This document shows, piece by piece, positions 23,768-36,305 of a stretch of DNA of 64,000 bases (positions within the stretch are counted from its first letter, which is position 1; each line of letters begins with the position of its first letter). The translations under genes were made by a program, and so were the position numbers. This DNA is from Cucumis sativus (lineage: Eukaryota; Streptophyta; Magnoliopsida; Cucurbitales; Cucurbitaceae), in the NCBI RefSeq assembly GCF_000004075.3, contig NC_026660.2, forward strand, positions 29,887,498-29,951,497, read 5' to 3'. Below the pieces are notes generated by a model. It worked only from the letters and a program-made list of their open reading frames with translations, had not been told where the DNA came from and ran no database searches.

Positions 23768-26700
23768 ATGCCATCAATAAAAATGAAGGCCAAGTTAAGC
23801 CCGAGCTGTTTAAGAGAAAAACATTGTCTGCGTGTTTGTCAGAAATCTAGTGTCATCTCTAAGAAAGATTGTACCCACCTGAGGGGTTCTGAAGAGTCAG
23901 ATGAATTTGATGGCTGTATTAGAAAATGTCTGGAGGGTTAGTAACTTCTAGCTTCTTGCTTTGTTAGTAACTTCTAGCTTCTTGCTTTGTTAGTAACTTA
24001 AATGTTATCTTATTTTTTTATTTCACAATATATTGCTGATTACGTTCATAGTTTGTGGAATGCGTCAAAAAGAAACGGTGTAATTCACCAGAATTTTAAA
24101 CAAATACATCGGCATAATCTTAATTTCCCATCATAACTCTGAGTGAAGAATCACATATATTGAGAACTATAGCTTAATTTCCCATCATAACTCTGAGTGA
24201 AGAATCACATATATTGAGAACTATAGCTTCTTAGGAAGGAAAAGTACTGCTGTGGTTTTTCCTATATTTTGATACCATTTATGCAAAAAAAGAAATATGA
24301 TGTTATTTTTCTCTCTATTGAATTATTCTGAACTATTTTTTTTTCAAGAGAATAGTAAAAGTTTATTTTAGATCTTGGAGCTGTTCAATAGTTTTTTTCT
24401 TTCAAGTTACCCTCTTGCTTCACTTTCTCCTCCCCCTCCCAATTTTATAGAAGGAACAACAATATTATTGAGCGAAGAATAAAAAGAAAATTTCTCAGAA
24501 AATCCAACTACTTATCATCCATTGCCAAACAATATTATTTGCATTGCTATATTTTTTTTTTTGGTGGGGGGCGTACTGATACTTGTTTCTTGTGCAGCTT
24601 CTCTAAACACAGAATCTATTAATAGCAATATAAATCAGAAAGCCATTAATCACCATGAAGCTGTTGACGAAGAAACTTCTGAATTGAAGAGGCACGGAGA
24701 AACTTTTGAGTTGAAGAGGGAAGAACCTTTTTCAGTAAATGCTGCAGATATGAATGGAATGGTATGAAGTGGTCTTTTTTAAAGGATCGACTGAAAATAC
24801 ATATTTTGATACTTCTCTAGATTGTGAGCTCACCCTTCATGTGAGCATTGTTAGTTTCTAGATTAATATGCAAAAACAATTTGTGTAGTGCAGTTGTATA
24901 ATATTGGAGTGAGGGCTTTGATCCTATACTTTGGGTAGGGAAAATGTGGAATCCCTGCCTAGTATCATACATTGACTTTACCACTCATCTTGTTTGTTGC
25001 GTCATTTATTAGGTGCAGTTTCAAGGTTTTATTTTTAGTATATCATTGTGTAGCACCATTCTTAGTCTTTCTTTTCTTTCAAAGACTATCTTCATCATTT
25101 TATTATTATTATTATGACATTTTTTTTAAAATTTTACAGGACTGCACCTCAACCAACTCTTCTGAAATAGAAGCCATTTTTTCTCCTATTTTGAATAATG
25201 TTGACATCCAATGCCATCCTATTATCGAACATGATCCAGGTACTGCCTAAGATTTATGGACATTAACCTGAGATGGTTACTTGCTAATTTTTTTATCACA
25301 TGTTAATTTTTAAGAATGTAGGAGATAGGAGCCACATGTAAACATTTGTTAAAAATATATTCAACATATCAAGCATTCAATCACGTGCTCAACAAATCTC
25401 AGACTTGTTTTAGTTGTTTGACTAGCTTTTAACATGTACCTACTGCAATGAATAAATCTCTGACATGCAAGTATTAGAATCTTCGATTCAAGTCAAGACA
25501 CATCCCAAACCAAAGTGCCCTTGCCTACTAACATCGTCAGGTCATCTCTTGGTCAAAGGTTATGTTCTACAATTTTGTGTTAGGTCTACAGAGAACTCTA
25601 TCCTTCTGTCTTCAGACACATCATACATGTTTCCTCCTTCATGTGTTTTACTAGCCATTCTTATTTGTTGTCCCTTCCCTTGAGTTCCTGTCCAATCCAA
25701 ACTTATGTAGGATCCAACAAATTATTTTCTCGTGGTTATCAGAAAGCTTTTAATATCTAAGTGGGCTATGTATTTGTGGAGTTGAAAGTTGGTTTGAAAT
25801 TTGAAGAAAAATTCTCCCAACCATCCTGCTGTTCTTGTGACCTCGAAGTTCATGTTTTCATTTATTTGATGAGTGTTGTCTTTGACATATTTCTTATCTG
25901 TCTGTCTGGCTTATGTTATGTAGGGAGCAAACTTGATAGAGATATACCAGGAATGGAAATTGATGAAGGGAAAAATAGCAGAAGCTCACATGACAGTCAA
26001 ACCTGTGACATATCAGATTTTTTTATTTCTGACATGATAGTTGCAAATTTACCTTTATGTGAAAATGATGACATTTGCGACATCAATTATTTTCATGACT
26101 ACAAATATACTCAATCGAGTGTATTGTCTGATGTTGCTGATCAGTATATGATACTGCCTTTCCTTGAGGACACCATGAAATTCAGCAATTCAGATGATGC
26201 TAAATGTTCTGATGAATCAGCCATTGGTTCTGGTAATTCTAGCTTGTATAGAGTTATTGATCAAAGGAATAATTTGAGCCTTGAATTCAGTGTTAGCTCA
26301 GAGTCAGATCAGACAGAGTGTTTTGATCCCCAGTTGTTCATAAAAAATTTACCAGAACTTTCAGAAGTGATTTCGAACTTTCAGCCCAGCATATTGCCCA
26401 ATGAAGATCGGAAACGAAAGGCTGTGACTCTTGTACTTGATTTGGATGGTAAGTGTTTTTTATTTTATATTTTTCTTTTTGAGGATTTGAAATGTTACCA
26501 CACTTTAACAGGAACAAGTCTTGAGGATTAGGTTATGGAACTTATGCCTGTACTGCATTCTGAGAATTATGGTAGGAATCTTTCAAAATCTCATGATTGT
26601 AATCACCAATGCAGGAATTTGGTACTCTTGTTCTCTCTATCTCCCCTGAGTTTTCTTACCCTTTTTCCCGCCCCTATTTTGTGCATGCAACCCACGGATC

Positions 26701-27955
26701 CTTTCCTCCCACTGAGTACCTCAACCATCTAACAGGCTCTTTATGACTCTACCAGTAGTTGACAACTAATTAACTACTATCTCAACTTCCTATTATTTTA
26801 GGCCTTGCATGAGTAAATTGTATAGGTGGATGACTTTGTTAATCAGATTATTAACAGGCATTTAACATATCTAAATCTATATGTAAGATGCAGAACTTAA
26901 GTTTAATTTCTAGTGAAGCCATTTAAATAGTTTGTTTGAGTTTTGCTTAGATTTCAAATATGTTTTTATGGTGATTAGTTTACTTTTAAATCTTTATTTA
27001 TCGTCTATCTGGAGTGTAATGTAAACGTTTTGTATATTTGCAGAAACATTAGTTCACTCTACTTTGGAACCGCAGGATGATGCAGACTTCCGCTTTACTG
27101 TCTGCTTGAACATGAAAGAGCACATTGTATATGTTAAACGGAGGCCATATCTTCAAATATTTCTGGACCGTGTTGCAGAGATGTTTGAAGTTGCTATCTT
27201 TACAGCCAGTCAAAGTATTTACGCAGAACAAGTCCTCAACAAACTGGACCCGGACAATTGTATTATCTCACGGCGACTTTATCGTGAATCATGCATCTTT
27301 TCAGATGGATGTTACACCAAGGATTTGACAGTTTTAGGCATTGATTTAGCAAAAGTTGTCATTGTAGATAATTATCCACAGGTACAGCCCTTAGCCTAGT
27401 GTTTTGTGAACTTCCATGTGGTTGGACTCTGCAACTCCTTTCTCTTTCCTCATACTTTTTTTAATAACTTAAAGTGGATACACTATGAGGTTGATAACTG
27501 ATTTATAAGCTGAAGTTAATGTGAGTTTCAAATGGTTGAATGGAGAGATTGGTAGGTTGAACAACAACTATTTATGTTTTATTGTTGAAGATTCTTATTA
27601 TTTCTTTTGAGGTCAATAACATGTGGGGTGAAGATTCCAACCAATCTTTCGGTCAAGGATTTTTAACAAGTTGAGCTATGTTCAAGTTGGTTTGAGTTTA
27701 CAAATGTTGAAGTAGGACATTGAAGACAAAAAAAAAAAAAGAAAAAAAAGAGGAACTGTGTCCTTGAGTTCTAAAGCATGTCTTTGTTAATTTCAGGTTT
27801 TTCGATTACAAGTGAACAACGGTATTCCTATTAAGAGTTGGATTGATGACCCCTTGGATTCTGCTTTAATTTCATTGCTTCCATTTCTGGAGACCCTGGT
27901 TGATGTTGATGACGTGCGCCCTATTATTGCCCAGAGATTCGGTAACAAGGAATAA
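23768..27955 (+). CDS. SSP4: SCP1-like small phosphatase (SSP4/SSP5 type, CTDSPL2-like)
   Basis: HAD-superfamily serine phosphatase of the FCP/SCP type, whose plant relatives act on the RNA polymerase II C-terminal domain (family knowledge). Exons 23768-23936, 24598-24761, 25140-25239, 25924-26448, 27044-27381, 27797-27955; 1455 bases, 484 residues. The N-terminal two thirds is a low-similarity acidic and Ser-rich region. The catalytic domain begins near residue 312: LDLDETLVHST, with nucleophile Asp317 and acid/base Asp319, then a RPYLQIFLDRVAEMFEVAIF segment, TASQSIYAEQVL, and VDNYPQ near 427-432. The intron between exons 4 and 5 interrupts the DLDET motif after the second Asp. ATG 23768 is the first in-frame ATG; a non-coding exon at about 22,600-22,710 precedes it. 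Intact. Confidence 0.93.
23937..23998 (+). repeat. 26-bp tandem repeat covering the intron donor
   Basis: GTTAGTAACTTCTAGCTTCT plus six bases is repeated from 23,937 to 23,988, and the unit starts again at 23,989. The first GTTAGT is the splice donor of coding exon 1, so donor-like sites recur every 26 bases inside the intron. Confidence 0.9.
24119..24226 (+). repeat. Perfect 54-bp tandem duplication
   Basis: Two adjacent 54-base units, beginning CTTAATTTCCCATCATAACT and ending ACTATAG, lie in intron 1 of the phosphatase gene. They are identical by eye, so the duplication is recent. Confidence 0.93.
27618..27690 (-). mobile_element. tRNA-derived SINE head (minus)
   Basis: Read on the minus strand, CATAGCTCAACTTGTTA resembles a pol III A box and GGTTGGAATCTTC (27,630-27,642) a B box, spaced as in a tRNA. 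It lies in the last intron of the phosphatase gene. No intact tRNA acceptor stem, so a SINE remnant is the best reading. Confidence 0.5.
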
Positions 27956-28654
27956 GAGCCCTTCATATTTCTTATTCTGTTGTTCTTGAGTATGGTGGCT
28001 CCTTGTCCTCTCTCTTTTTCACTGCAAAATTAGCTTCTGATCTTTAGATGCTTATCTCTCTCTCACCATTGAGCTCAAATTAACTATTGAATAAACTTGT
28101 TTGTCTTTCTTTGTTGAGTCAGACCTAGGTGCTTGTTTACTTTCTTTTTTCTTTCCTCTTGCTGACTAAAGTGTGCTTTGTCTCATTTTTTGGGTGAAGT
28201 TAGGTCTAGGGAATGTCTCTTTAATTTTATTGTACAGTTCATGTGCGTAGTCATATATGAGAAAGAATGTATATGAATTTTAATATTGTGCAAAATAATT
28301 CTTGCAGGCTGTTGCTTTCTCTCTTCTCTGCTTTTCTCAGTGTTATCTAATTTTATCTGGTATTTTGGAATGCTTTCTTTTAATTATCGGATTTAAATCT
28401 TTGTCCATTTCATTAATTAGAATATGGAACCTCAGACTTGGATCTTCTCTTTCTTCCATCTGATACTACATAAGGTAACTGTGTCATTAATTTTGAAAAT
28501 TTTACCACGTCATTTATACTTGATGTAGAGTCAGTTCCTGAAATAAGGATTCTATTAGTATTTAAGCTGTGTAGAAAAACTGAAAACAACAAATTCTGAA
28601 GTGAGCTGCGTAAAAAGTTAGGATTTGTCATATTTCAAATAGTGGAAACTTGGA
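27956..28654. other. 3' flank of phosphatase gene
   Basis: Probable 3' UTR followed by AT-rich DNA; no other gene seen. Confidence 0.5.
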
Positions 28655-28725
28655 GCTATTGAGCCTAATGGTTAGAGCCGTTCGTTTCAATCAAATTGTC
28701 AAGAGTTCAAATTTGAATTCTCATG
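28655..28725 (+). mobile_element. tRNA-like SINE head (plus)
   Basis: TGAGCCTAATGGTTAGAGC looks like a tRNA A-box region and GAGTTCAAATTTGAATTC like a degenerate B box about 30 bases later. No cloverleaf can be closed, so this is a SINE-type relic, not a tRNA gene. Confidence 0.4.
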
Positions 28726-28906
28726 CATAGTTATTAGCTTTATGGTTGTCAAATATTTTAAAGCTACATGGAAGTTCCATAATAAAATTTGATAGGTCAA
28801 GGGGTTTGGGTGTATTATGGAGATTGAGAGGTTTATAATTGATTGGTGAATGTTGCTACTCAAGAAAAAACAAGAAAACTATCGCAGAGCAGACCACTGA
28901 ACGTAT

Positions 28907-29026
28907 ATTAATCTCAATCAATTGATAATTGGTGGATTTCTTTTTGACACTTTTGGCACTTTGACAGTCATGCTCTTAGGACATTATCGTATGTGACTTT
29001 TCAATTGATAGAGAATTGAGATTAAT
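28907..29026. repeat. Inverted repeat, 12-bp arms
   Basis: ATTAATCTCAAT (28,907-28,918) and its exact reverse complement (29,015-29,026) enclose 96 bases; TCAATTGAT recurs just inside both arms. It could be a small foldback element; no target duplication was identified. Confidence 0.5.
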
Positions 29027-30628
29027 GTTAAGAGGTTTCATGCTATGAAGTATGTTCAGTCTTAATATCTTCACCTAATAGTTACCTGGAACAAACTAAA
29101 ACGTTGCCTTTATTTTTTTTATTATTGTTCTTTATCTAGTTTGTACTTTATGTTGGGGTTGAAGCATGGACATATTCAAGTTTAATGCTGTTCTTTATTT
29201 CACTTCTATTATCTTTTTATTTACAAGTCATGACTAAGTTAATTTGATTCCTTTAACGTGTTCTTTTCATCTTACTCATGCTTCATACCATATTGTTCCT
29301 GGTTGACTCACTCTTGTGTTCTACATGTTCAATAATTCTGCAGCGTTGTACCTTATAGATGGAAATGGGTGCGGGGGGTTTTACTGATAGCAAACCAGGC
29401 TTCCTATTTGGAAAATTGAAAAAAAAAATGAAATGAAAAGAAAAAGAAGTAAAGAAAAGAAAAGAAAAGAACAGACAAGATAAGATAAAAGAAAGAAAGA
29501 AAAACATAGAGAGGTGGGGGATCCTGCCTGATCAAGGCTTGCTATGTAAATTGCTACCAACTTGCCTAGCAGCACATCCTGGGCAGTTCAACCAAAAGAA
29601 AAAGAAAAAAGAAAAAGAGAGAAAAAATGAAAAAAAAAAAAGAAAAAAAAAAGAAAAAAAAAAAGGAGAAGAACGAAGAAGAGAACTCCAGTATTGAAGA
29701 TGATGGTACCTATTTTCTCTTAGTATATTATATTTTGCATGATGCAAACATTTATGAACATGCGAATCTTTGTTATTCACACTTTATCTGCTATACTATA
29801 CCAGTTTGTGAAATTTTCTTTAAAAAAGTGTGGAAATGAATATTGCTTCGATGTTAGGTGATGTAAGTTAAATACAAAAGGAACCTAATTTATATATAGG
29901 ACAAATGCATATTAGCTGCTATTTCCGGCTTGATACACGCAGCTGATCTTGGTGAAGCAGCATCGATGAGGACGAAATCCCTGCTCGTAACTTTCCATTA
30001 CTATTTCAGGAAAACATTGTCCCAGCTGAAGGAATGCTTTAATATAAGAAGGGATATTTCTTGATGTCTTTGGATTGCATGATTTAGCATATTGATAGAT
30101 GATGAGTGCTATCCTTTATGCTATAAGACTTTGTGTGGTTTCTCTGCAGGTCGTTTGAAGGGCCAGTTCTAAATTTCTGCATATGGAAAAATGTTAGGTA
30201 CGCTGAATTCTTTCCTTCCTCATAATGATTAAATGAAATTCTCTTGATAGTTTAACCCTTCCAAGGACTTGTTTGGAATAACCTTTTAAGTGCTTAAATA
30301 CATTCTTCCACCTAAAAATTGTTAAGCACCTAAAAAGTTATTGCAAATATATCTTAAATCTATTTTATTAGCTTTTTATCAACGTTCTTACTGTAACTGC
30401 AACATGTGTTACCTGTGGTGTACATAAGTAGATGTTCCTCACGCTCAACTTATAAGACGAGTAGTTTAGCAGAACGGCTCTCTTTGTAATATTCTCCTTC
30501 TCTTAGGACTCGAAACTCTCTTACTTTTTCTATGTGACATATTGTTTCTGTGACAGATTGTGCAATTTTATTGCATTTGTACCTCTGAACTCTGTACGAT
30601 GGATGGATACATACATACATTTATTATT

Positions 30629-30636
<8 letters not shown>
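29027..30636. other. Spacer with purine tracts
   Basis: A/G-rich strand segments at about 29,405-29,515 and 29,594-29,690 flank roughly 80 bases of mixed sequence. A patch of higher GC at 29,920-30,050 has no clear reading frame. No gene supported. Confidence 0.5.

Positions 30637-30683
<47 letters not shown>
30637..30683. repeat. TA microsatellite
   Basis: About 23 uninterrupted TA units, preceded by ACATACATACAT. Confidence 0.95.
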
Positions 30684-30687
<4 letters not shown>

Positions 30688-32352
30688 CTTTTTTGAATGG
30701 ATGTCCGTTTATGTAAACAGCAGCCTGTTGTAGGAAAACTGATATATTGCTCATTATCTTTTCCTCCTTGTGATGAGGAGATTTTCGAAGATCTAAGGTT
30801 TAAAAATATAAATGCATTCTCATGAGCAAATCTTTCTGTAATGAAGGCGAAAATTTTCTTTTCTGAACTGAATTACCTGAAAATGAATATGAATGCGTAA
30901 TTTATATTTTCAGAAGAGTGAGTCTACAGAAATGAATATGCTTAAAGTTGGAATATCAAGTAATGACGATGGATTTCTTCACAGAATAATGACATTTTAA
31001 AAGTTTTATTATAATTCAAATATTGAAATGATTATAGGAAGGAAAGGTTTTGATGCTTCGATTAGATACAAAGAAGGTCTTAATGCAGAGAGGCAGGGCC
31101 AAGGCCGAAGTTGGAGAACGAACTTGACAAGTGCATCATATTCTATCCATCAATTTCTTCATATTGTACATAAACTTTCATCTTTTAAAAAGCGTTGTTC
31201 TCATCTTTTTAAAAAAGTGTTGTACTTTACTCTTTATGTGATATGTTTTAGTTCGAAAAGTTGTTAGAAAAAGGTACTTATATGTACAGTTAGTGAATTA
31301 TGAATGTTATGCAATTGGTAGGCTTCAACATTGTACCTAGAAAGAAGAATTCTAATGCGACATTTGTGTAGCAAGTGAATTAGCAGAATTTTAGTAAATT
31401 AGATCAGAAGTTAAATTTTTTTTTAAAAAAAAAACTTCAACAAGGTAGCTTTTTAAGTAAGTTAACATCAACATGAGTATGCTCAGTTTTTTAAGATTGA
31501 AGGCTAAAATCTTCATGCTGTACGTTTGTTCCTCTTTTTAGTAGTAGTCCGATTCCATGATTGTATTGTTTGAAAGTTGTGTACAAGACTTCAAGAATAA
31601 GCCTAGTCTGAGAACAGAACTTCCAAAACCTCCAGTTTTGTTACATTTCTTAATTTTAACTGTCATCTTCTGCTTGTAAGAAAGTTGCTCCTATGTCTTA
31701 TAATTTATGTTTCATCTTACATTTTTCGTGCAATACCAAACTTTTTCTGGATTTATTCTTGTAGAGAGTTTGAAGATCTGTATTTCGTTTGAGAGAGGGT
31801 GAGTTAGTCTAAAATTTAGACGGTTGAAAATGGAAAATCAAATCGCTTATTTTGTACTCTCCAAATAATCTTAGAGGAACACCAACCCAAAAAAGTAGAA
31901 CAATAAATAATTTAAAAGGAAAAAATTCCGAACTTAGAGAAGAAAATTTGAATATTAGTGAATAAATTTTACATAATTAGACTAGTTTAGATTGAAGCTG
32001 GATTGGAAATAACTCAAAGAACATGAGATTTTTTCTATTTTATTATTTTTTTTTAATATAGGGATGAACATGAACTAAATTGAAGAACAGAGGGAATATA
32101 TGATCCTAAAAGTAGATATTAGCTAGAAATTTATTCTATCGCTATTATAGCAGAAACCCTAGCGTAATTTCCTGCCATTTCCCCCCTCTTTTCTTAAGTA
32201 ATAATTAAACTCTAATTTCTTTCCCCCGAGTTCCCCGTATCCTTTGTGTAAACGTTACAATAAAAGAAAAAGAAGAAAAAAAATAATCTAAACGCCTTCT
32301 CGATCTGCAGATTGTAATACTCGAACAGATCCGAGTTGTTTTCTGCTTCATC
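30684..32352. other. Intergenic spacer
   Basis: AT-rich; the right end is probable 3' UTR of the minus-strand X8 gene. No other gene or RNA recognised. Confidence 0.5.
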
Positions 32353-33780
32353 TTACATGCAATTTGCCATAAGAAGTGACCCCAAGAAGACAAATGAGAA
32401 AAACCCCGTCACCGGAATCGCTGAGCTCGCTGTGTCTGATGGTTCTGATCCGTAACCGCCGAAGTCGTTCGGTGGGGTATCGGTTGGCGGCGTATCGGTT
32501 GGCATCGTGTCGGTTGGTGTTGGGGTTGTTATGGTTGGTGTTGCCGGTGGCATTGGAGTTGGATTCATTGGTGGATTGATTGGTGTTGTTGTGCTGCGTT
32601 TGTATAAAGATGTGAGATGGGATTGTTTTCTTGTTATACTGATTTGGATTCATACATAGGAAGGAAGTATTTTGTCATTTACCTCGGTGTTGACCTTGAT
32701 GCTCCGTAGTGGCAATTTCCACTGCCTGCAATCGTTAAGAAAATAGTTGTTTATATTTCATGTTGAGGAATGGATATCTAGTTTATCAGGATGCTGGGAT
32801 GTTCATAGTTTTAAATGAAATGATAGAGGAAGCATCAATCATGACCAAATACCTACTATTGTATTTTTTCTGTTTCTCTTTTCAGTATTTGAGATGGATT
32901 ATTTGCCTATGTTTTTGTTATGATTCTGAATTTTAAATAAACTTGAAGTGATGATCTTTCTTACTGGGGTCCGTGGTGGTGAGCTGCGCCGTTCCCCCAA
33001 ACACGCAGCTTGTAGGTGCTGGATTCTTCTGGTAGTAGTCGTTAAAGGCATAAGAAGCATGGTCTCTCATGGTGTTGGGCTCAAAGCAACTACCTCCCGA
33101 TTGAATCGCCGAGCAATCCGCGCCTCCATAGCCACAAGCATAATCTATAGCTACCTGCAAAGCGGTTGGGGAAGCATTTGGGCTTGCTATGCACCAACTT
33201 CCACCACCTGTGGTTGTCGGGGTTGTTGGGGTTGTCGGGGTTATGGTTGGTCCGGTAGGGTTTGTTTGTGCTGGCGGATTAACAATCGGCGTCTGGGTCG
33301 GAGTTGTGCCACCTGGGGTGGTTGGATTCACAATGGGGATTGTGTCCAGTTGATTGCTAGATGTTGAAGGTGAAAAGTAGGGTATTTGTTCTTCTTGATT
33401 TTGTAGAACATAGTCATCTTGGTTTGCTTCAAAGAACGGTCTCTGTGCAATACTTGAACCTGAAGGCACAAAAAGCAAAGGTCAGTTCCTTCATGTGAAA
33501 AGGTGAAACCTCTTCTTGTTGTGATTTTCTTATAATACAGAGTAACATACTAACATCTTATGTTTGGTTTTTCTTTTCTTTCTGATAGGACAACCAATAG
33601 AAGAAATGCAGGAAGATGAGCCATAGACTAGCAGAAATAACAGGTACATGATGCATTTATTATTAGAAGATTAGCTTAATATCATCGTACAGAAAAAAAA
33701 TCAACTAATGCTGATTTACCTAGACTGAGGAAAACCAACAATGAAAGTAATGCAAAATGGAGGTGAATACAGGTACCCAT
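32353..33780 (-). CDS. X8-domain, probably GPI-anchored callose-binding-type protein
   Basis: Secreted protein of the plant X8 (CBM43) family, which includes plasmodesmal callose-binding proteins and the tails of some beta-1,3-glucanases; X8 binds (1,3)-beta-glucan. Minus-strand exons 33780-33720, 33459-32965, 32725-32683, 32593-32353; 840 bases, 279 residues. Signal peptide: MGTCIHLHFALLSLLVFLSLG. A Pro/Thr-rich spacer (residues 62-105) leads to X8 at 109-192: WCIASPNASPTALQVAIDYACGYGGADC split into usual blocks, with Cys at the family positions, FNDYYQ and the closing GNCHY. A second Pro/Thr-rich spacer follows, then a hydrophobic C-terminus (about 258-279) after small residues, as expected for GPI attachment at the plasma membrane. 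No glycosyl-hydrolase domain is present, so it is a binding protein, not an enzyme. The signal peptide lies on its own exon. Confidence 0.92.
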
Positions 33781-35489
33781 CTCTACAAATTACTCCCAAT
33801 GTTTGGTTCTGGATCTTCAAATGATTTTGAACAATGATAGAGACCAAAGATTTGTGAAAATCAGAGGTATGTCAAATGTGTTTGTGTAAAGAAGAATTAC
33901 CCTTTTTGGCGGCAAGCAATATATACAAGTAGCTGGGCGACAGAATCTAAGCTTTCTTGGATCATCAAGAGTCAGAAAGAAGGGTAAGAGAATATGAGGA
34001 AACTTGAGAGAGGAGGCATTGTATATTTGAATAGTTGGGAAGTGCAAGCAAGGGAAGTTTTAAAAATTGGAAAAAGGTATATGGAGAAGGAAAGGCAAAA
34101 TATATCTGCTACGAACTCAAACCTGATAGGTGTTAGAATAAGGTATGAGGAGAAGTACTGATTCTGCAGTTTTCGTGTGGTGGCATTTCCCCTCCTCTTT
34201 AGAGCTTCTCTTTTTACTGTTTTTATGGGTACTGAATCAGAAAGTTAAAGGTAGGTTTAGGCTATGGTTTATAGATTTGTATGCACAAGTTGCATCTTCT
34301 AGTTTGTGATCAAGAATATTGTCCCCTGGAGAATCTGTTTAAGTCCCAAAGCTCACTGCTCTGCTACTTAGGAAGCAAAACAGGAATCAAATCATTCTCT
34401 CTCTTAATCCATCGTCTGTAGAAGCATTTGATTCCCTCTTTCACAAACAAGCCCACTAATCCACTCAACTGATAGATACTAATTATATTACCAGTAGTGC
34501 AGCAAACAGATGCCAAGAAGATTCGGCTATTGGCATGATCTCTATTTCAATCGGTCGGAAGTTCAATTTGTCATATTTAGGTCTTTTTTAATTTTAGTGT
34601 ATTTTATTCATATAAACATCTTCTGTGTAGCTATTCAGTAACTGTTCAGAACTTTTTTAATAGTTCAACCATTAGGTTGTAATTTGTGTCCGATTGGCGT
34701 AGTTTCTCCTACCTTAAACCCTTTTTGGTTGAATAATGATGTTGAAGCAACCTATTACTTTTTTGGATATTGAATCAAGGAACATAGAATATTGATCCTC
34801 TAATCATTTTCTTTGTAGAAAAACTAACCAACTGTTTAAGAAGTAACTATATTATAATAAACTAACATAGCCTGTTCATTAAAACCAAATTGTTAGGTTA
34901 TCTTCTAGATTCGTATCTAAATAATGATCATGTCTTAGACGAGGTCGTAAAAAGGTCTTGGCTTAGTAAAGAACTTTATAGAGAATGTTCCTTCATTTAT
35001 GTTCTAATATTCTTTTATGAGTCTTTTTTACACTCAAATATTGAAATGTTAGTTACTTGTTCGATGAAACTAGTTAAGGTGTGTATAAACTTATCTATAC
35101 TCTTAAGATTTTTTCTTTTTTTTTAAAAAAATGAATAAGTATGGGTAATGGTCAAATTTTGCATGGATTTGAATGTCATATAGTATATAGTATATGAGGA
35201 TGTCGGATGGTAACTTCAAATTCTCTTCAATTTATTTAGAATAATTAGAAGGAAAGAAAACACAAAAGAAAAAAGAAATTTATGTCAAAGGAGTACAATT
35301 ATTCTTTAGCCTAGAGTCTTCACAATGGTTTATACCCTCCTAAAGTAGCCTAATTATTCTTCACTCTTAAGCATTCAAATTATACTTGAATATTTTATTT
35401 TTATTTTGGAATCTCTCATAAGTCATAAATCATAGTCGTATTACTCACATATGTAATCCAAGCACACATTGTTGAGCTGTGTACATGTT

Positions 35490-35492
<3 letters not shown>
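33781..35492. other. Upstream region of X8 gene and spacer
   Basis: Promoter side of the minus-strand X8 gene, then AT-rich spacer. No additional gene supported. Confidence 0.5.

Positions 35493-35519
<27 letters not shown>
35493..35519. repeat. TA microsatellite
   Basis: About 13 TA units in intergenic DNA. Confidence 0.9.
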
Positions 35520-35521
<2 letters not shown>

Positions 35522-36305
35522 CTTAACATTTATTTATTTATTGTTGGATAAAATTGCATTTAGCAATATGGAAACAGTTATGTATCATATGATTTATTTG
35601 TGATTTGATAAGACATATTTATATGCAAAATGAAACTTCACTATTTGACAGGACTCGTTGTGAAGTTGTGATCCATCAAAGGACTTTGATAGGATATATA
35701 TATAATGGACATATAGTAAACTATGTACATTGTGATTCTTTGTTTGCTTTGCAACATATCTTTTACATTTTTGTATCAATTAAGGACTTATTTGATTGAT
35801 ATGAAGAAGAAAAAATATTTTTTATTTAAAAAATACTCAGTTTTATCTGAACACTTTTAGTTAATAATGGTTTAAAACAAAATAGTATAAGTAATTCTAA
35901 GCAATTTAAAATCACTTTGCATAAGTCTTCACAGACAAACCATGCATGAATGATTCCTAAACAAAATCATAACTAGAAACCTTAAATTGCTTTACTTATT
36001 AAAGTGCACATTTAATCTTCACAATGACAAGTCTCACATAACACTCATTCAAAACAAACCCAATAGATGAACAACTGATATATTCATAAAGGTCTAACAT
36101 TTACACTGTCTCGAATACACCCTCTCCCTCAACCGTTCAATTTTAAAACACAAAAAATTGTTTAATTAAAAATGACGTTTATAAAAACACACATTTTCTT
36201 TGCTATTTGCTAGTCCAAAGTTTTAATTACGTGTCACCCATTATAGATATAATCGAACATTTCTCACATTATTTCGAAGGATATGAAGTAGAAGCAAAAG
36301 AAATT
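35520..36305. other. Intergenic spacer
   Basis: AT-rich DNA with two short overlapping open frames near 35,600-35,800 on opposite strands; neither looks coding. Confidence 0.5.

Noticed and set aside
28655-28725. A functional tRNA gene
   Set aside because: Acceptor and anticodon stems cannot be closed and the B box is degenerate; kept only as a SINE relic.
29940-29990. Hammerhead-like GAGGACGAAAT near 29,965
   Set aside because: The needed CUGANGA box is missing at the right place and no stems I or III can be drawn.
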